A stretch of DNA of 64,000 nucleotides from the NCBI GenBank assembly GCA_964019135.1, contig OZ025263.1:19693123-19757122 (forward strand), written 5' to 3'. Positions 13,471 through 25,406 of this stretch are shown in pieces. The stretch's first letter is position 1, and every line of letters begins with the position of its first letter. The translations under genes and the position numbers were made by a program. Source of the DNA: Arenicola marina. Lineage: Eukaryota; Annelida; Polychaeta; Arenicolidae. The notes below the pieces were generated by a model. The model saw nothing but the letters and a program-made list of their open reading frames with translations, was not told the origin of the DNA and ran no database searches.

Positions 13471-14930
13471 CCTCACGTCATGTGGTAAACAACCGCCGAT
13501 ACCGGCCAGCTCTCTGGCCTTGACCTCCTCTTCCTTTATGTCCTAGACGCTCAGCAGCGGTGTCAGGGACCCAGCTTGTCGATGAAGATCAGCGGCAGGT
13601 GACAGTTGGCCATAGTCCGGGCGACAAGGCCGTGCCTTGTACGCGACACGCCCCAGTGTTAGGCTGACGGAGGCCTGGGGCTTGGGGGTAAACCGGAACC
13701 TGTAATTATCTGCCGCCGGTGTGTCCTCAACCGTGCAGCAGCTACTGCGTCGTCGTGGGTCGCTTTCACCCATTCACCAGCTCCGTTCCTGGGTGTCGGC
13801 AGTGACAGAGATGGTGAAGCGTGGCATGCGGGTTATATACGGTCATATATAACGAGGTAGAATGGGCGTAATGGGGTGGGAGGGCAAGTGGGGGTGGGGC
13901 GGGCTGGGGTGTGCCTAGGTAGTTCATTGCTGAGACTTAATCTTTAACCTCTCAATGTTAAGGGCTGTGGTCCCTCTTGTCGGTTTTTCTTTCGAAACAT
14001 TTGGAGCAAAGAATTTCATTCTCTGCTGAAGCAACTGGAGAGTGGTGGACCACGTGGTAGACCACGTGACATAGACCACGGTGGCCACATCTCGGTGCTG
14101 TCGTTAGGGACCCCTGCTATAGCTCTTTGTAAACCCGTTTCTCAAACCCCATTGCTCGTTCCCCATTGCTCCTGATACTCGGGTTGTACTCACGCTGATG
14201 TAGATACGTTGATAGACATGTACGTCCGGCAAGGGGTGGGGAGCGGTGCAAGACCCAGGGAGGGTGGGGGTGGGGGGGGGGGGTGGTCGCCCATACTGAC
14301 CCAGGAGCGGCAAGGGGCCAGACGTTACCGCGCCTGCCTGACAACCATTCTTCAAACCATCCCTCTCTTCCAGCCCTCTCGCATATTTGAAACCCAATCT
14401 CCCATGGTATATAACCCCCCAGTGCCGCTAGGCGTCGCGCCGGGCGGGGTCATGCATCATAATGTCGAGATGCGGGGGGAGATTGCCAAGCGAAATGGAT
14501 GTCATTTTTGTGTCCTTCCGATTCCTGCTCCACTCCATACCCTGTGTGGTAAGGGACCCAGCCCAGTGAGACTGGTTCCTACGCCTAGGAGGAGCGCTCT
14601 TAACAGGGAACAATGCGTCTCTATGTTTAACTGACAGACGATCTGTGGTTTGGGGAATGGCGGTCAATTGGGTTAAGATATCAGCCCAGGACGAGATGGT
14701 GTGCGTATACATCTACTAGTGGATAGTTAGTGTCTTGTTACAGGTGCGCATAACGCTATTACCTTTATACACCTTATCCTAATTACATCTTCTATGGGTT
14801 TGGACTATTGTCCATACTATTGTCCATATAAATTCACTTCAGAAGTCCGCCCATCGTCAATGTACCTATTCTAACTGAGGTGGCCCTCATGAAAGCGACG
14901 GCACAGGTCTTAATGGGGGTCTCCTGATCA
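13471..14930. other. Unassigned unique DNA
   Basis: It holds G-rich runs near 14255-14285 and a short CCACGTG cluster at 14045-14085. A putative acceptor/donor pair near 13546-13598 encloses an open stretch but matches nothing known to me. Confidence 0.4.
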
Positions 14931-15020
14931 AGCTGAACTGAACTGTTGTAAATGTACCTTGTGTTATTAATGTACTTGATCGAATAAATGATTCTGATTC
15001 TGATTCTGATTCTGATTCTG
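14931..15020 (+). repeat. 3' end of a non-LTR retrotransposon-like element with (GATTCT)n tail
   Basis: An AT-rich end with GAATAAATGATTCTGATTCT leads into six-base tandem repeats to about 15020. Short tandem tails of this kind close many CR1/L2-type LINEs. No coding part is attached. Confidence 0.4.
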
Positions 15021-15284
15021 GACCAGTGGTCGGTTACATCAAGGTTACGTGGAGGGAGAGTGATGTAGATTTCTATCAGGATTTGGGTCGTGAGTGCTGT
15101 ACTGAATTCTCGGTTCAGTCATTCGAATATGGGGATAGTTTGACGAGGCATTCATCCCATTCTCACAGGCGATTGCTATGCCAAGTTTACGAGTGGGCGA
15201 CTGACCCCCGAGCCATCCATCCTTAGGGTCCGGTTACGGTGGGCGGCTCTTGCCGTATAGTTAGACCGCTGTCATGCCCCCGGG

Positions 15285-15515
15285 GAGTGGTAGCGATCGT
15301 GGGCCAGCGGTAGTGTGCGCTTTAAAGGAACAGGTCCCGGGCTCACTCTTTGGTGTCCGCGGCTCATCACTGCCTAAGCCAGCGTTTTAGCTCTTGGAAA
15401 AAGTAAGTCCTCAAGCATGACTTAACTGCGTTCTGTTAAAAGTCCCTTTATAAAAGTCACAGCCTCGGTTTAGGCCATGTGTGGACATAAATGGCCTGAA
15501 ACCATCCATGCCTCC
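15285..15515 (+). repeat. Degenerate tRNA-derived SINE (tail family A)
   Basis: The tRNA-like head GGCCAGCGGTAGTGTGCGC and a weak B box GGTCCCGGGCTC are followed by a body and a tail TGTGTGGACATAAATGGCC, TGAAAC that matches the tail of the copies at 18750 and 34887. Confidence 0.5.
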
Positions 15516-15556
15516 ATTCCGATAGGTGCCTTAGAATTTGCCTATATAATCTCGCT

Positions 15557-15570
15557 CCAGTAGGTGGCGC
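15557..15570 (+). promoter_or_regulatory. CTCF-like motif
   Basis: CCAGTAGGTGGCGC matches the vertebrate CTCF core CCASYAGRKGGCRS at every position. It lies just after TATATAAT (15543-15550). Binding is not shown by sequence alone. Confidence 0.35.
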
Positions 15571-15659
15571 GCCTCACTGCTGCTCGCGCTTTGGAGACCC
15601 AAGTGTCTTTTTTTTTTTTTCCTACCTGCAAACAGTGCAAAGTGCAGCGTTCTGCCATA

Positions 15660-18600
15660 TCACAAGCCCTACATATCCCAGTGTGGCCATGTCCCAAGAT
15701 ATCCAGTGTGGCCATGTCCCAAGCCTAGATATCCCAGTGTGGCCATGTCCAAGCCCTAGATATCCCAGTGTGGCCATGTCCCAAGCCCTAGATATCCCAG
15801 TGTGGCCATGTCCAAGCCTAGATATCCAGAGTGGCATGTCACAAGCCTAGATATCCCAGAGTAGTGTGGCCATGTCCAAGCCCTAGATATCCAGTGTGGC
15901 CATGTCCCAAGCCCTAGATATCCCAGTGTGGCCATGTCACAAGCCTAGATATCCCAGTGTGGCCATGTCCCAAGCCTAGATATCCAGTGTGGCATGTCCC
16001 AAGCCTAGATATCCCAGTGTGGCCATGTCCACAAGCCCTAGATATCCAGTGTGGCCATGTCCCAAGCCTAGATATCCCAGGTGGCCATGTCCCAAGCCTG
16101 ATATCCCAGTGTGACCATGTCACAAGCCTAGATATCCCAGTGTGGCCATGTCACAAGCCCTCTGTATCACAGTGTGGCCATGTCCCAAGCCCTAGATATC
16201 CCAGTGTGGCCATGTCACAAGCCCTAGATATCCCAGTGTGGCCATGTCCCAAGCCCTAGATATCCCAGTGTGGCATGTCCCAAGCCCTAGATATCCCAGT
16301 GTGGCCTGTCCAAGCCCTAGATATCCCAGTGTGGCCATGTCCCATGCCCTAGATATCCCAGTGTGGCCATGTCACAAGCCCTAGATATCCCAGTGTGGCC
16401 ATGTCCCAAGCCCTAGATATCCCAGTGTGGCCATGTCCCCAAGCCCTAGATATCCCAGTGTGGCCATGTCCCAAGCCCTAGATATCCAGTGTGGCCATGT
16501 CACAAGCCTAGATATCCCAGTGTGGCCATGTCCCAAGCCCTAGATATCCCAGTGTGGCCATGTCACAAGCCCTAGATATCCCAGTGTGGCCATGTCCCAA
16601 GCCCTAGATATCCAGTGTGGCCATGTCACAAGCCCTAGATATCCCAGTGTGCATGTCCCAAGCCCTAGATATCCAGTGTGGGCCATGTCACAAGCCCTAG
16701 ATATCCCAGTGTGGCCATGTCCCAAGCCCTAGATATCCCAGTGTGCCATGTCCCAAGCCCTAGATATCCCAGTGTGGCCATGTCACAAGCCCTAGATATC
16801 CCAGTTGGCCATGTCCCAAGCCCTAGATATCCCAGTGTGGCCATGTCCCAAGCCTAGATATCCCAGTGTGGCCATGTCCCAAGCCCTAGATATCCCAGTG
16901 TGGCCATGTCCCAAGCCCTAGATATCCAGTGTGGCCATGTCACAAGCCCTAGATATCCCAGTGTGGCCATGTCCCAAGCCCTAGATATCCCAGTGTGGCC
17001 ATGTCCCAAGCCCTAGATATCCCAGTGTGGCCATGTCCCAAGCCCTAGATATCCAGTGTGGCCATGTCCCAAGCCTAGATATCCCAGTCTGGCCATGTCC
17101 CAAGCCTAGATATCCCAGTGTGGCCATGTCCCAAGCCTAGATATCCCAGTGTGGCCATGTCCCAAGCCCTAGATATCCCAGTGTGGCCATGTCCCAAGCC
17201 CTAGATATCCAGTGTGGCCATGTCCCAAGCCCTAGATATCCCAGTGTGGCCATGTCCCAAGCCTAGATATCCAGTGTGGCCATGTCACAAGCCCTAGATA
17301 TCCCAGTGTGGCCATGTCCCAAGCCCTAGATATCCCAGTGTGGCCATGTCACAAGCCCTAGATATCCCAGTGTGGCCATGTCCCAAGCCCTAGATATCCA
17401 GTGTGGCCATGTCACAAGCCCTAGATATCCCAGTGTGGCCATGTCCAAGCCCTAGATATCCAGTGTGGCCATGTCCCAAGCCTAGATATCCAGTGTGGCC
17501 ATGTCACAAGCCCTAGATATCCAGTGTGGCCATGTCACAAGCCCTAGATATCCAGTGTGGCCATGTCACAAGCCCTAGATATCCCAGTGTGGCCATGTCA
17601 CAAGCCCTAGATATCCCAGTGTGGCCATGTCCCAGCCTAGATATCCCAGTGTGGCCATGTCCCAAGCCCTAGATATCCCAGTGTGGCCATGTCACAAGCC
17701 CTAGATATCCCAGTGTGGCCATGTCCCAAGCCCTAGATATCCCAGTGTGGCCATGTCCCAAGCCCTAGATATCCCAGTGTGGCCATGTCCAAGCCCTAGA
17801 TATCCAGTGTGGCCATGTCCCAAGCCCTAGATATCCAGTGTGGCCATGTCCCAAGCCCTAGATATCCCAGTGTGCCATGTCCCAAGCCCTAGATATCCCA
17901 GTGTGGCCATGTCCCAAGCCCTAGATATCCCAGTGTGCCATGTCACAAGCCCTAGATATCCCAGTGTGGGCCATGTCACTAGCCCTAGATATCCCAGTGT
18001 GGCCATGTCACAAGCCCTAGATATCCCAGTGTGGCCATGTCACAAGCCCTAGATATCCCAGTGTGGCCATGTCCCAAGCCCTAGATATCCCAGTGTGGCC
18101 ATGTCCAAGCCTAGATATCCCAGTGTGGCCATGTCCCAAAGCCCTAGATATCCCAGTGTGGCCATGTCCCAAGCCCTAGATATCCCAGTGTGGCCATGTC
18201 ACAAGCCCTAGATATCCCAGTGTGGCCATGTCACAAGCCCTAGATATCCCAGTGTGGCCATGTCACAAGCCCTAGATATCCAATGTGGCCATGTCCCAAG
18301 CCCTAGATATCCCAGTGTGGCCATGTCCCAAGCCCTAGATATCCCAGTGTGGCCATGTCCCAAGCCCTAGATATCCCAGTGTGGCCATGTCACAAGCCCT
18401 AGATATCCAGTGTGGCCATGTCACAAGCCCTAGATATCCAGTGTGGCCATGTCACAAGCCCTAGATATCCCAATGTGGCCATGTCCCAAGCCCTAGATAT
18501 CCAGTGTGGCCATGTCACAAGCCCTAGATATCCCAGTGTGCCATGTCACAAGCCCTAGATATCCCAATGTGGCCATGTCCAAGCCCTAGATATCCCAGTG

Positions 18601-18668
18601 TGGCCATGTCCCAAGCCCTAGATATCCCAGTGTGGCCATGTCACAAGCCCTAGATAACCCAGTGTGGC
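15660..18668. repeat. About 32-bp minisatellite with many single-base indels, about 95 copies
   Basis: The unit is CCCTAGATATCCCAGTGTGG followed by CCATGTCCCAAG. Copies differ mostly by gain or loss of one base in short C runs (CCC/CC, GCCC/GCC, GGCC/GG). That pattern is typical of uncorrected long-read errors rather than real sequence turnover. Confidence 0.97.
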
Positions 18669-18805
18669 CAGTTCAGCAGAAGCCGGGACACTGATCTGGG
18701 GCATTGCCTAGTCCATTCAGCCGCCATCGATCCGAGAAGCCCTGGCTCACATTAGCCCTTGTGTGCACAAATGCGGCCTAAAACACCCATTTCATTTCAT
18801 CTTAA
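18669..18805 (+). repeat. SINE 3' part (tail family A)
   Basis: The tail TTGTGTGCACAAATGCGGCC, TAAAACACCC is shared with the copy at 34887 and, inverted, with 55225 and 63260. No clear A/B boxes remain; the 32-bp array abuts it. Confidence 0.55.
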
Positions 18806-20010
18806 CATGGAGCACCTCGACACGTTGCAATTAAGTGTCTTTTGTACCACTGATTGCAATGTGGTTTATTTGGCGTCAAATTCCTTGCAATTAAGGGTTC
18901 CCGACAATGTAATAAAACAGACGAACAAGTTGGAAGCGTGCAAGACGTTTATTATATTATATTATATTATATTATATTAATTTATTTGCATTATTAACCT
19001 GTTGATTTTGTTTCATTTACCGATCGTTGTTCACGTAATAGATTGTCATCCATTACATAAAAGTTTTATGCAGATTTACTTTGTAAGATAATTATAGTTC
19101 GTACTATAGTTAGTCTCTATTGGCTTCTCCTGCGATGTTCCAGACGCTGAAATGCCGTGTGCACTGTATGGACAGCGGCTCCCTCCTTCTCTAATCTTTA
19201 CCCGCATTACCTTCTCCGCCGCTTGTCCCCACCCCCCTCCATCCCCCCATCCCCAGCACAATGCCGTCCGCTCCTGGCTGACCCGCCAACCGCCAAACTC
19301 GTATCAGATGTCCGACAAACAGGCAGCTGTCCGTCTCTGGCTTAGTGGTGACCGCCTCCTCAATACTTCTGTTGAGGGGGATGTGGCTAGGCGCTGCCTC
19401 CTGCATCATACATGACGCCCTCTATGGTGGCGCCTTTTTTCCCGCCTTTTGGTCATCTGGTCGTCTGCTGCCGTCCGCGTCCCCGTGGGCCCCGTTTGGC
19501 GCAAATCAATGTTATGGCGATGTCAAGGGACCCTTCGCCAATCCTTCCCTTCACATCGAATGTGAAAGCTTGGGAGTCTGGAATTAGAAGGCTGGGGAGA
19601 GGAGATGCAGATAGGGCTGGGGAGAGGAGATGCAGATAGGGGCTGGGATGTGCTGATCAGGTTAATAGCGATTCCAGCGCTTGTGATTTATGTAGAAAGA
19701 GATGGTGGGACGTGTTTTGTCTTTTATTAAGGCGATAAATAAATATAAGAAAAAGAAAAGAAAGAAAGCTGACTGTTTTGAATGACTAAATGTTAATTCA
19801 ATTTAATTTCATGCCTCGAAAGGTACCATTGTGTGTTATTATAAACCTGATTCCGTGATATAGCGGTTGCCGACCTGTTTTCTTTTTTAACCACTGCGCC
19901 CGCCCCCGCAGAACCCTGGCGCCATTCACGGAACTACGGAAGGCCTATTACTTAAACCCTTCCAGTTTGGTCGGGTTATGTCGGTGTGTTCGGTTTGTGT
20001 GTCTGGGTGT
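18806..20010. other. Unassigned DNA with (TTATA)n microsatellite
   Basis: TATTATATTATAT repeats span about 18948-18978. The remainder, including a C-rich piece at 19228-19256 and a duplicated GGGGAGAGGAGATGCAGATA near 19592-19640, shows no gene. Confidence 0.45.
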
Positions 20011-20029
20011 CTGTGTGTCTGTCTGTCTG

Positions 20030-20890
20030 TCTGTTGACGCATTATCTGTCGAATGCCTAAAGATATCGTTCTCTTCTTTTACCAAACATTCCGACAGCCA
20101 ATCGACAGGTCAAGTTCGTGAATGGGCAATATAACTCAAAGGTCAAGGTCACGATGACGTCATACGTCCAAAACACATTTTCCGCTCTAGCTCTCTTAAT
20201 ATTGCAGCTAGATAGCCGCAATTAGTGTCAAAATCCTCAGCTCCTCAAAATCTTTCGCGCTACTGACATCAGATTTGACGTAGGATAAAAAGTTTTCGCG
20301 CCACAGACTCTTGAAAATTGATTTTTTTTTTTTTTTTTTCTTTTTATAAAGTTTGAGATATCGACTCCGCCTTCTGCACAGACAATGCCACGGCCACCGT
20401 CAGGCTAAGTTTGTAGATGGCAATATAGGTCAAAGGTCAAGGTCACAGGAATTTTTCAAACTTCTCTTAACCATTGAAAGATAGGACCCAAAAACGGAAA
20501 AACGTATTGAGCCCATTAGTACCTTCTATATGGTCTTTCATTTATGCAAATCGCCCAAATAGTGTTCCCGCAAAAAATTCCCAAAGTTTAACATGGGACC
20601 CTACGGAGCATTTTGGCGGGAAAATGACCTCCCCAATTTCTCCATGAAGGGGACATGTCAGACAAACGACACCTTGCGTGAGACATGACATTAGTATTTG
20701 GGCCAAAGCACTATATTGATCAAGGTCACGCTTCCAAGGTCAAGGTCACAACAAGGTCAAGGTCACGAAATCATGTGTTTCTTCGTAGCTCCGTTAATAT
20801 TGGCTCTAGAGATCCGCGGTTGTCTCAAAGTATTCTTCTGAGAGAGGCACAAAGAAGTGTGGTCTCAGATTTTCCTTCACATTTATAGCT
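20030..20890. mobile_element. Interspersed element with AGGTCA direct repeats
   Basis: Two diverged copies of one segment (about 20090-20250 and 20680-20840) share AAGGTCAAGGTCAC, TTAATATTG and the following bases, with a further AGGTCAAAGGTCAAGGTCA at 20427-20445. Repeats with this motif are, to my recollection, common in mollusc genomes. No transposase or terminal repeats were found; the class is unknown. Confidence 0.45.
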
Positions 20891-21854
20891 TTCGAGCTAT
20901 TGGATGGTTAAATTTGACCCGATTAAAAATGGAGAAAAATCGCTGTGCCTACAGTAAATGCAGATAAACTTTCTGTATGTCGTGGAATAGGTACCAATTT
21001 TACTGACATCATGTGTGCCAAATACCATTCAAATCAGACCAGTGCTTTGCACGCAAAAAACAAAGACATTTAACATGGCCGATCCCATTATAAAGCTTCA
21101 ATACGCCAAATGACACACGACGCGCGACATTTCGACCTATACTCTGTCAGTAATGCATGTACATAGTCGGCACTCGCTATATATATTCCAGTTGCACTTA
21201 TCCCAGATTTTCGTCTCCTTCTCAAGCTACGCTTGACGTTCTCGTTTGTTTTGTCAATGAGCACACGTGTGTAAGAGACCCCACGGCGTGTAATGCGTTA
21301 ATGTTGAAGTCTAAAGGGTAAGGGTGCGTGGGGTGGGTGGTGGATGGTGAGGGGGGGGGGGGGGGGCAGGTCCGGATCGGGCGTGTCTGGCATATTAATG
21401 GCGCCCGGTGTAGCCGAGAAAGATCTTGAATGATGCGTGTAAACAAAAGATTTGGGGAAAATGTTTTTTCCCGACGTCGTAAATCCAGCTTAATTTTTCT
21501 TTTTATTACGCTCTAAGGTCTGGCATTCTACCCAAGAGTAAGGTACATTACCGCAGAATGCGTCTTGTAGGTAGTAAGGTACATTACCGCAGATGCGTCT
21601 TGTAGGTGCTAGAAACCAAAGGCTGAATAGGTGCCGCAGTGCAATCATTAGTCATGCTATATCTCGCGCTGGACTTTTCAATTCGTATATGAACCAGTAT
21701 AACGGTATAGCTCACGCAGTACTCAGACCTAGAATTATCAATCCTTATTTCAACCACTGTAACGTTACATGTATAACACAAGCAGACCACCACTTTCAGT
21801 GCTTGTGGTCTAGAACCTCGAATTTACCCAAAGACAACTTTTCTTTAACCCTAG
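20891..21854. other. Unassigned DNA
   Basis: It contains a poly-G run at about 21350-21366 and a short direct repeat (AGTAAGGTACATTACCGCAG) near 21538 and 21573. No gene is seen. Confidence 0.45.
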
Positions 21855-22640
21855 GCATGGCCAGGGTGGGGATGGCATCAGCAGGCATGGCCAGGGTGGG
21901 GATGGCATCAGCAGGCATGGCCAGGGTGGGGATGGTATCAGCAGGCTTGGCCCAGCTTGGGGATGGCATCAGCAGGCATGGCCGGCGTGGGGATGGCATC
22001 AGCAGGCATGGCCAGGGTGGGGATGGCATCAGCAGGCATGGCCAGGGTGGGGATGGCATCAGCAGGCATGGCCAGGGTCGGGATGGCATTAGCAGGCATG
22101 GCCAGGGTGGAGATGGCATCTACAGGCATGGCCAGGGTGGGGATGGCATCAGCAGGCATGGCCAGGTTGGGGATGGCATCAGCAGGCATGGCCAGGGTGT
22201 GGATGGCATCAGCAGGCATGGGCAGGGTGGGGATGGCATTAGCAGGCATGGCCAGGGTGGGGATGGCATCAGCAGGCATGGCCAGGGTGGGGATGGCATC
22301 AGCAGGCATGGCCAGGGTGGAGATGGCATCAGCAGGCATGGCAGGGTGGGGATGGCATCAGCAGGCATGGGCAGGGTGAGGATGGCATTAGCAGGCATTG
22401 CCAGGGTGGGGATGGCATCAGCAGGCATTGCCGGGGTGGTGATGGCATCAGCAGACATGGCCAGGGTCGGGATGGTATCAGCAGGCCATGGCCAGGGTGG
22501 GGGATGGCATCAGCAGGCATGGCAGGTGGGGATGGCATTAGCAGGCATTGCCAGAGTGGGGATGGCATCAGCAGGCATAGCCAGGGTCGGGATGGCACCT
22601 GCCCCCGCCCCCGACCAGGGTGGGGGCGGCATCAGCAGGC
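21855..22640. repeat. 30-bp minisatellite, about 26 copies
   Basis: The unit is GGCATGGCCAGGGTGGGGAT plus GGCATCAGCA. The GGG-rich part could form G-quadruplexes. It runs up to a few dozen bases from the assembly gap. Confidence 0.97.
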
Positions 22641-22685
22641 ATAGTTGGGGCAGGGCATGGTTCTTAACACAAGCCGACGCCACTG

Positions 22686-22885
22686 NNNNNNNNNNNNNNN
22701 NNNNNNNNNNNNNNNNNNNNNNNNNNNNNNNNNNNNNNNNNNNNNNNNNNNNNNNNNNNNNNNNNNNNNNNNNNNNNNNNNNNNNNNNNNNNNNNNNNNN
22801 NNNNNNNNNNNNNNNNNNNNNNNNNNNNNNNNNNNNNNNNNNNNNNNNNNNNNNNNNNNNNNNNNNNNNNNNNNNNNNNNNNNNN
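22686..22885. other. Assembly gap of exactly 200 N
   Basis: The round length indicates a placeholder from scaffolding, not a measured gap. It separates two unrelated arrays. Confidence 0.98.
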
Positions 22886-23895
22886 AGCCACCAGCACCCA
22901 TAACCCTCACACCCCCACCCCCACCCCCACCAGCACTCATGACCCCTCTCACCCCCACCCCCCGGCCACCAACACTCATAACCTTCACCCCCCCAGCCCC
23001 CACCACCAGCACCCATAACCCTCACACCCCCACCCCCACCCCCACCAGTACTCATAACCCCTCACCCCCACCCCCCGGCCACCAAGCACTCATAAAACCT
23101 CACAGCCCTCCCCACCCCCGGCCACCAGCACTCAAACCCTCACCCCCCCACCCCCCAGCCACCAGCACTCATAACCCTCACACCCCCACCCCTCCCACCC
23201 CCGGCCACCAGCACTCATAACCCTCACACCCCCACCCCCATCCCCACCAGCACTCATAACCCTCACACCCCCACCCTCCCACCCCGGCCACCAGCACTCG
23301 TAACCCTCACAGCCCTCCCCCACCCCCCCGGCCACCAGCACCCATAACCCTCACACTCCCACCCCCCATCCCCACCAGCACTCATAACCCTCTCACCCAC
23401 ACCCCCGGCCACCAGCACTCATAACCCTCATCCCCCCCCCACCCCCCAGCCACCAGCACTCATAACCTCACCCCCCCCCCCCCACCCCCCGGCCACCAGC
23501 ACTCATAAACCTCACACCCCTCCCCCACCCCCGGCCACCAGCACTCATAACCCTCACACCCCCACCCCCCTCCCACCCCCCGGCCACCAGCACTCATGAC
23601 CCTCACCCCCGGCACCAGCACTCATTACCCTCACACCCCCCCCCCCCAGCCACCAGCACTCATAAACCTCACACCCCTCCCCCCACCCGGCCACCCAGCA
23701 CTCATAACCCTCACACCCCCACCCCCCTCCCACCCCCCGGCCACCAGCACTCATGACCCTCACCCCCCGCCCTCCCCCGGCCACCAGCACTCATTACCCT
23801 CACACCCCACCCCCCAGCCACCAGCACTCATAACCATCACCCTCACCCCCCCGGCCACCAGCACTCATGACCCTCACCCTCACCCCCACCCCTGA
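22886..23895. repeat. C-rich minisatellite, unit about 36-38 bp, about 27 copies
   Basis: The unit is CCACCAGCACTCATAACCCT followed by CACACCCCCACCCCCGG. C-run lengths vary greatly between copies, partly perhaps by sequencing error. The minus strand is G-rich. Confidence 0.95.
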
Positions 23896-24149
23896 GTGTA
23901 GCCCAGGGACAAACGTATAACTGGCCGTATTTGTACGTCCAGATCAGAAATATCTCTGTCCACCTGTAGATGTTCTAAACAATGAATATTGTGTTTCCGG
24001 ACATTTGTTTTGAGTCAGTAAGTCACTTTATGCAGAGAATAACGCAGTGGACAGATAATGTTGGTGTGACGCACGGCCCGACATGATAACGAGATTGGTA
24101 ATAGAATGCTCCATTCCATTCAGTTTAAAAACATTGCCCATGGCACAGC

Positions 24150-25366
24150 CAGTGTGTTGTGTAATGTATAAACCCCTTTCACAATGTGTTATGTAATATA
24201 TAAACCATTTTAAAAATGTGTTGTGTAATATATAAACCCCTTTCACATTGTGTTGTGTAATGTATAAACCGCTTTCACAATGTGTTGTGTAATGTATAAA
24301 CCGCTTTCACAATGTGTTGTGTAATGTATAAACCCCTTTGACAATGTGTTGTGTAATGTATAAACCGCTTTCACAATGTGTTGTGTAATATATAAACCCC
24401 TTTCACAATGTGTTGTGTAATGTATAAACCCCTTTCACAATGTGTTGTGTAATGTATAAACCGCTTTCACAATGTGTTGTGTAATATATAAACCCCTTTC
24501 ACAATGTGTTGTGTAATATATAAACCCCTTTCACAATGTGTTGTGTAATGTATAAACCCCTTTCACAATGTGTTGTGTAATGTATAAACCGCTTTCACAA
24601 TGTGTTGTGTAATATATAAACCCCTTTCACAATGTGTTGTGTAATATATAAACCCCTTTCACAATGTGTTGTGTAATGTATAAACCCCTTTGACAATGTG
24701 TTGTGTAATGTATAAACCCCTTTCACAATGTGTTGTGTAATATATAAACCCCTTTCACAATGTGTTGTGTAATGTATAAACCCCTTTCACAATGTGTTGT
24801 GTAATGTATAAACCCCTTTCACAATGTGTTGTGTAATGTATAAACCCCTTTCACAATGTGTTGTGTAATGTATAAACCGCTTTCACAATGTGTTGTGTAA
24901 TATATAAACCCCTTTCACAATGTGTTGTGTAATATATAAACCCCTTTCGCAATGTGTTGTGTAATGTATAAACCCCTTTCACAATGTGTTGTGTAATGTA
25001 TAAACCGCTTTCACAATGTGTTGTGTAATATATAAACCCCTTTCACAATGTGTTGTGTAATATATAAACCCCTTTCACAATGTGTTGTGTAATGTATAAA
25101 CCCCTTTGACAATGTGTTGTGTAATGTATAAACCCCTTTGACAATGTGTTGTGTAATGTATAAACCGCTTTCACAATGTATTGTGTAATGTATAAACCGC
25201 TTTCACAATGTGTTGTGTAATATATAAACCCCTTTCACAATGTGTTGTCTAATATATAAACCCCTTTGACAATGTGTTGTGTAATGTATAAACCCCTTTC
25301 ACAATGTGTTGTGTAATGTATAAAACCCTTTGACAATGTGTTGTGTAATGTATAAACCGCTTTCAC
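24150..25366. repeat. 32-bp minisatellite ending at a WDSUB1 acceptor, about 38 copies
   Basis: The unit is GTGTTGTGTAATGTATAAAC plus CCCTTTCACAAT. Its last unit ends in CGCTTTCAC|TGACAG, so the pyrimidine-rich part of the repeat is the polypyrimidine tract of the exon at 25373. Confidence 0.97.
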
Positions 25367-25372
25367 TGACAG

Positions 25373-25406
25373 AGGCGCCGACAAGACCGTGAGGCTCTGG
25401 GACCCG
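25373..25406 (+). CDS. WDSUB1: WDSUB1 exon: end of a WD blade (34 nt)
   Basis: This micro-exon reads GADKTVRLWDP, the classic DxxVxLWD end of a WD40 repeat, followed by the donor GTAAGT. It enters with one base of a split codon and leaves in phase 0. Acceptor choice is slightly ambiguous because the sequence is CTGACAGAGGCG; 25373 is preferred because it gives the Gly-Ala before DKT. The upstream 32-bp array ends only about six bases before the acceptor AG. Confidence 0.85.

Noticed and set aside
13346-13773. Small exon or gene between 13.3 and 13.8 kb
   Set aside because: There are possible splice signals and short open frames on both strands, but no WD motif or other known family, and a SINE overlaps part of it.
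15543-15580. Core promoter (TATATAAT, initiator about 30 bases on)
   Set aside because: The TATA-like string fits, but no downstream gene start is recognisable, so a promoter call would be a guess.
22120-23220. Frames running through the N gap
   Set aside because: They exist only because N was translated as X.
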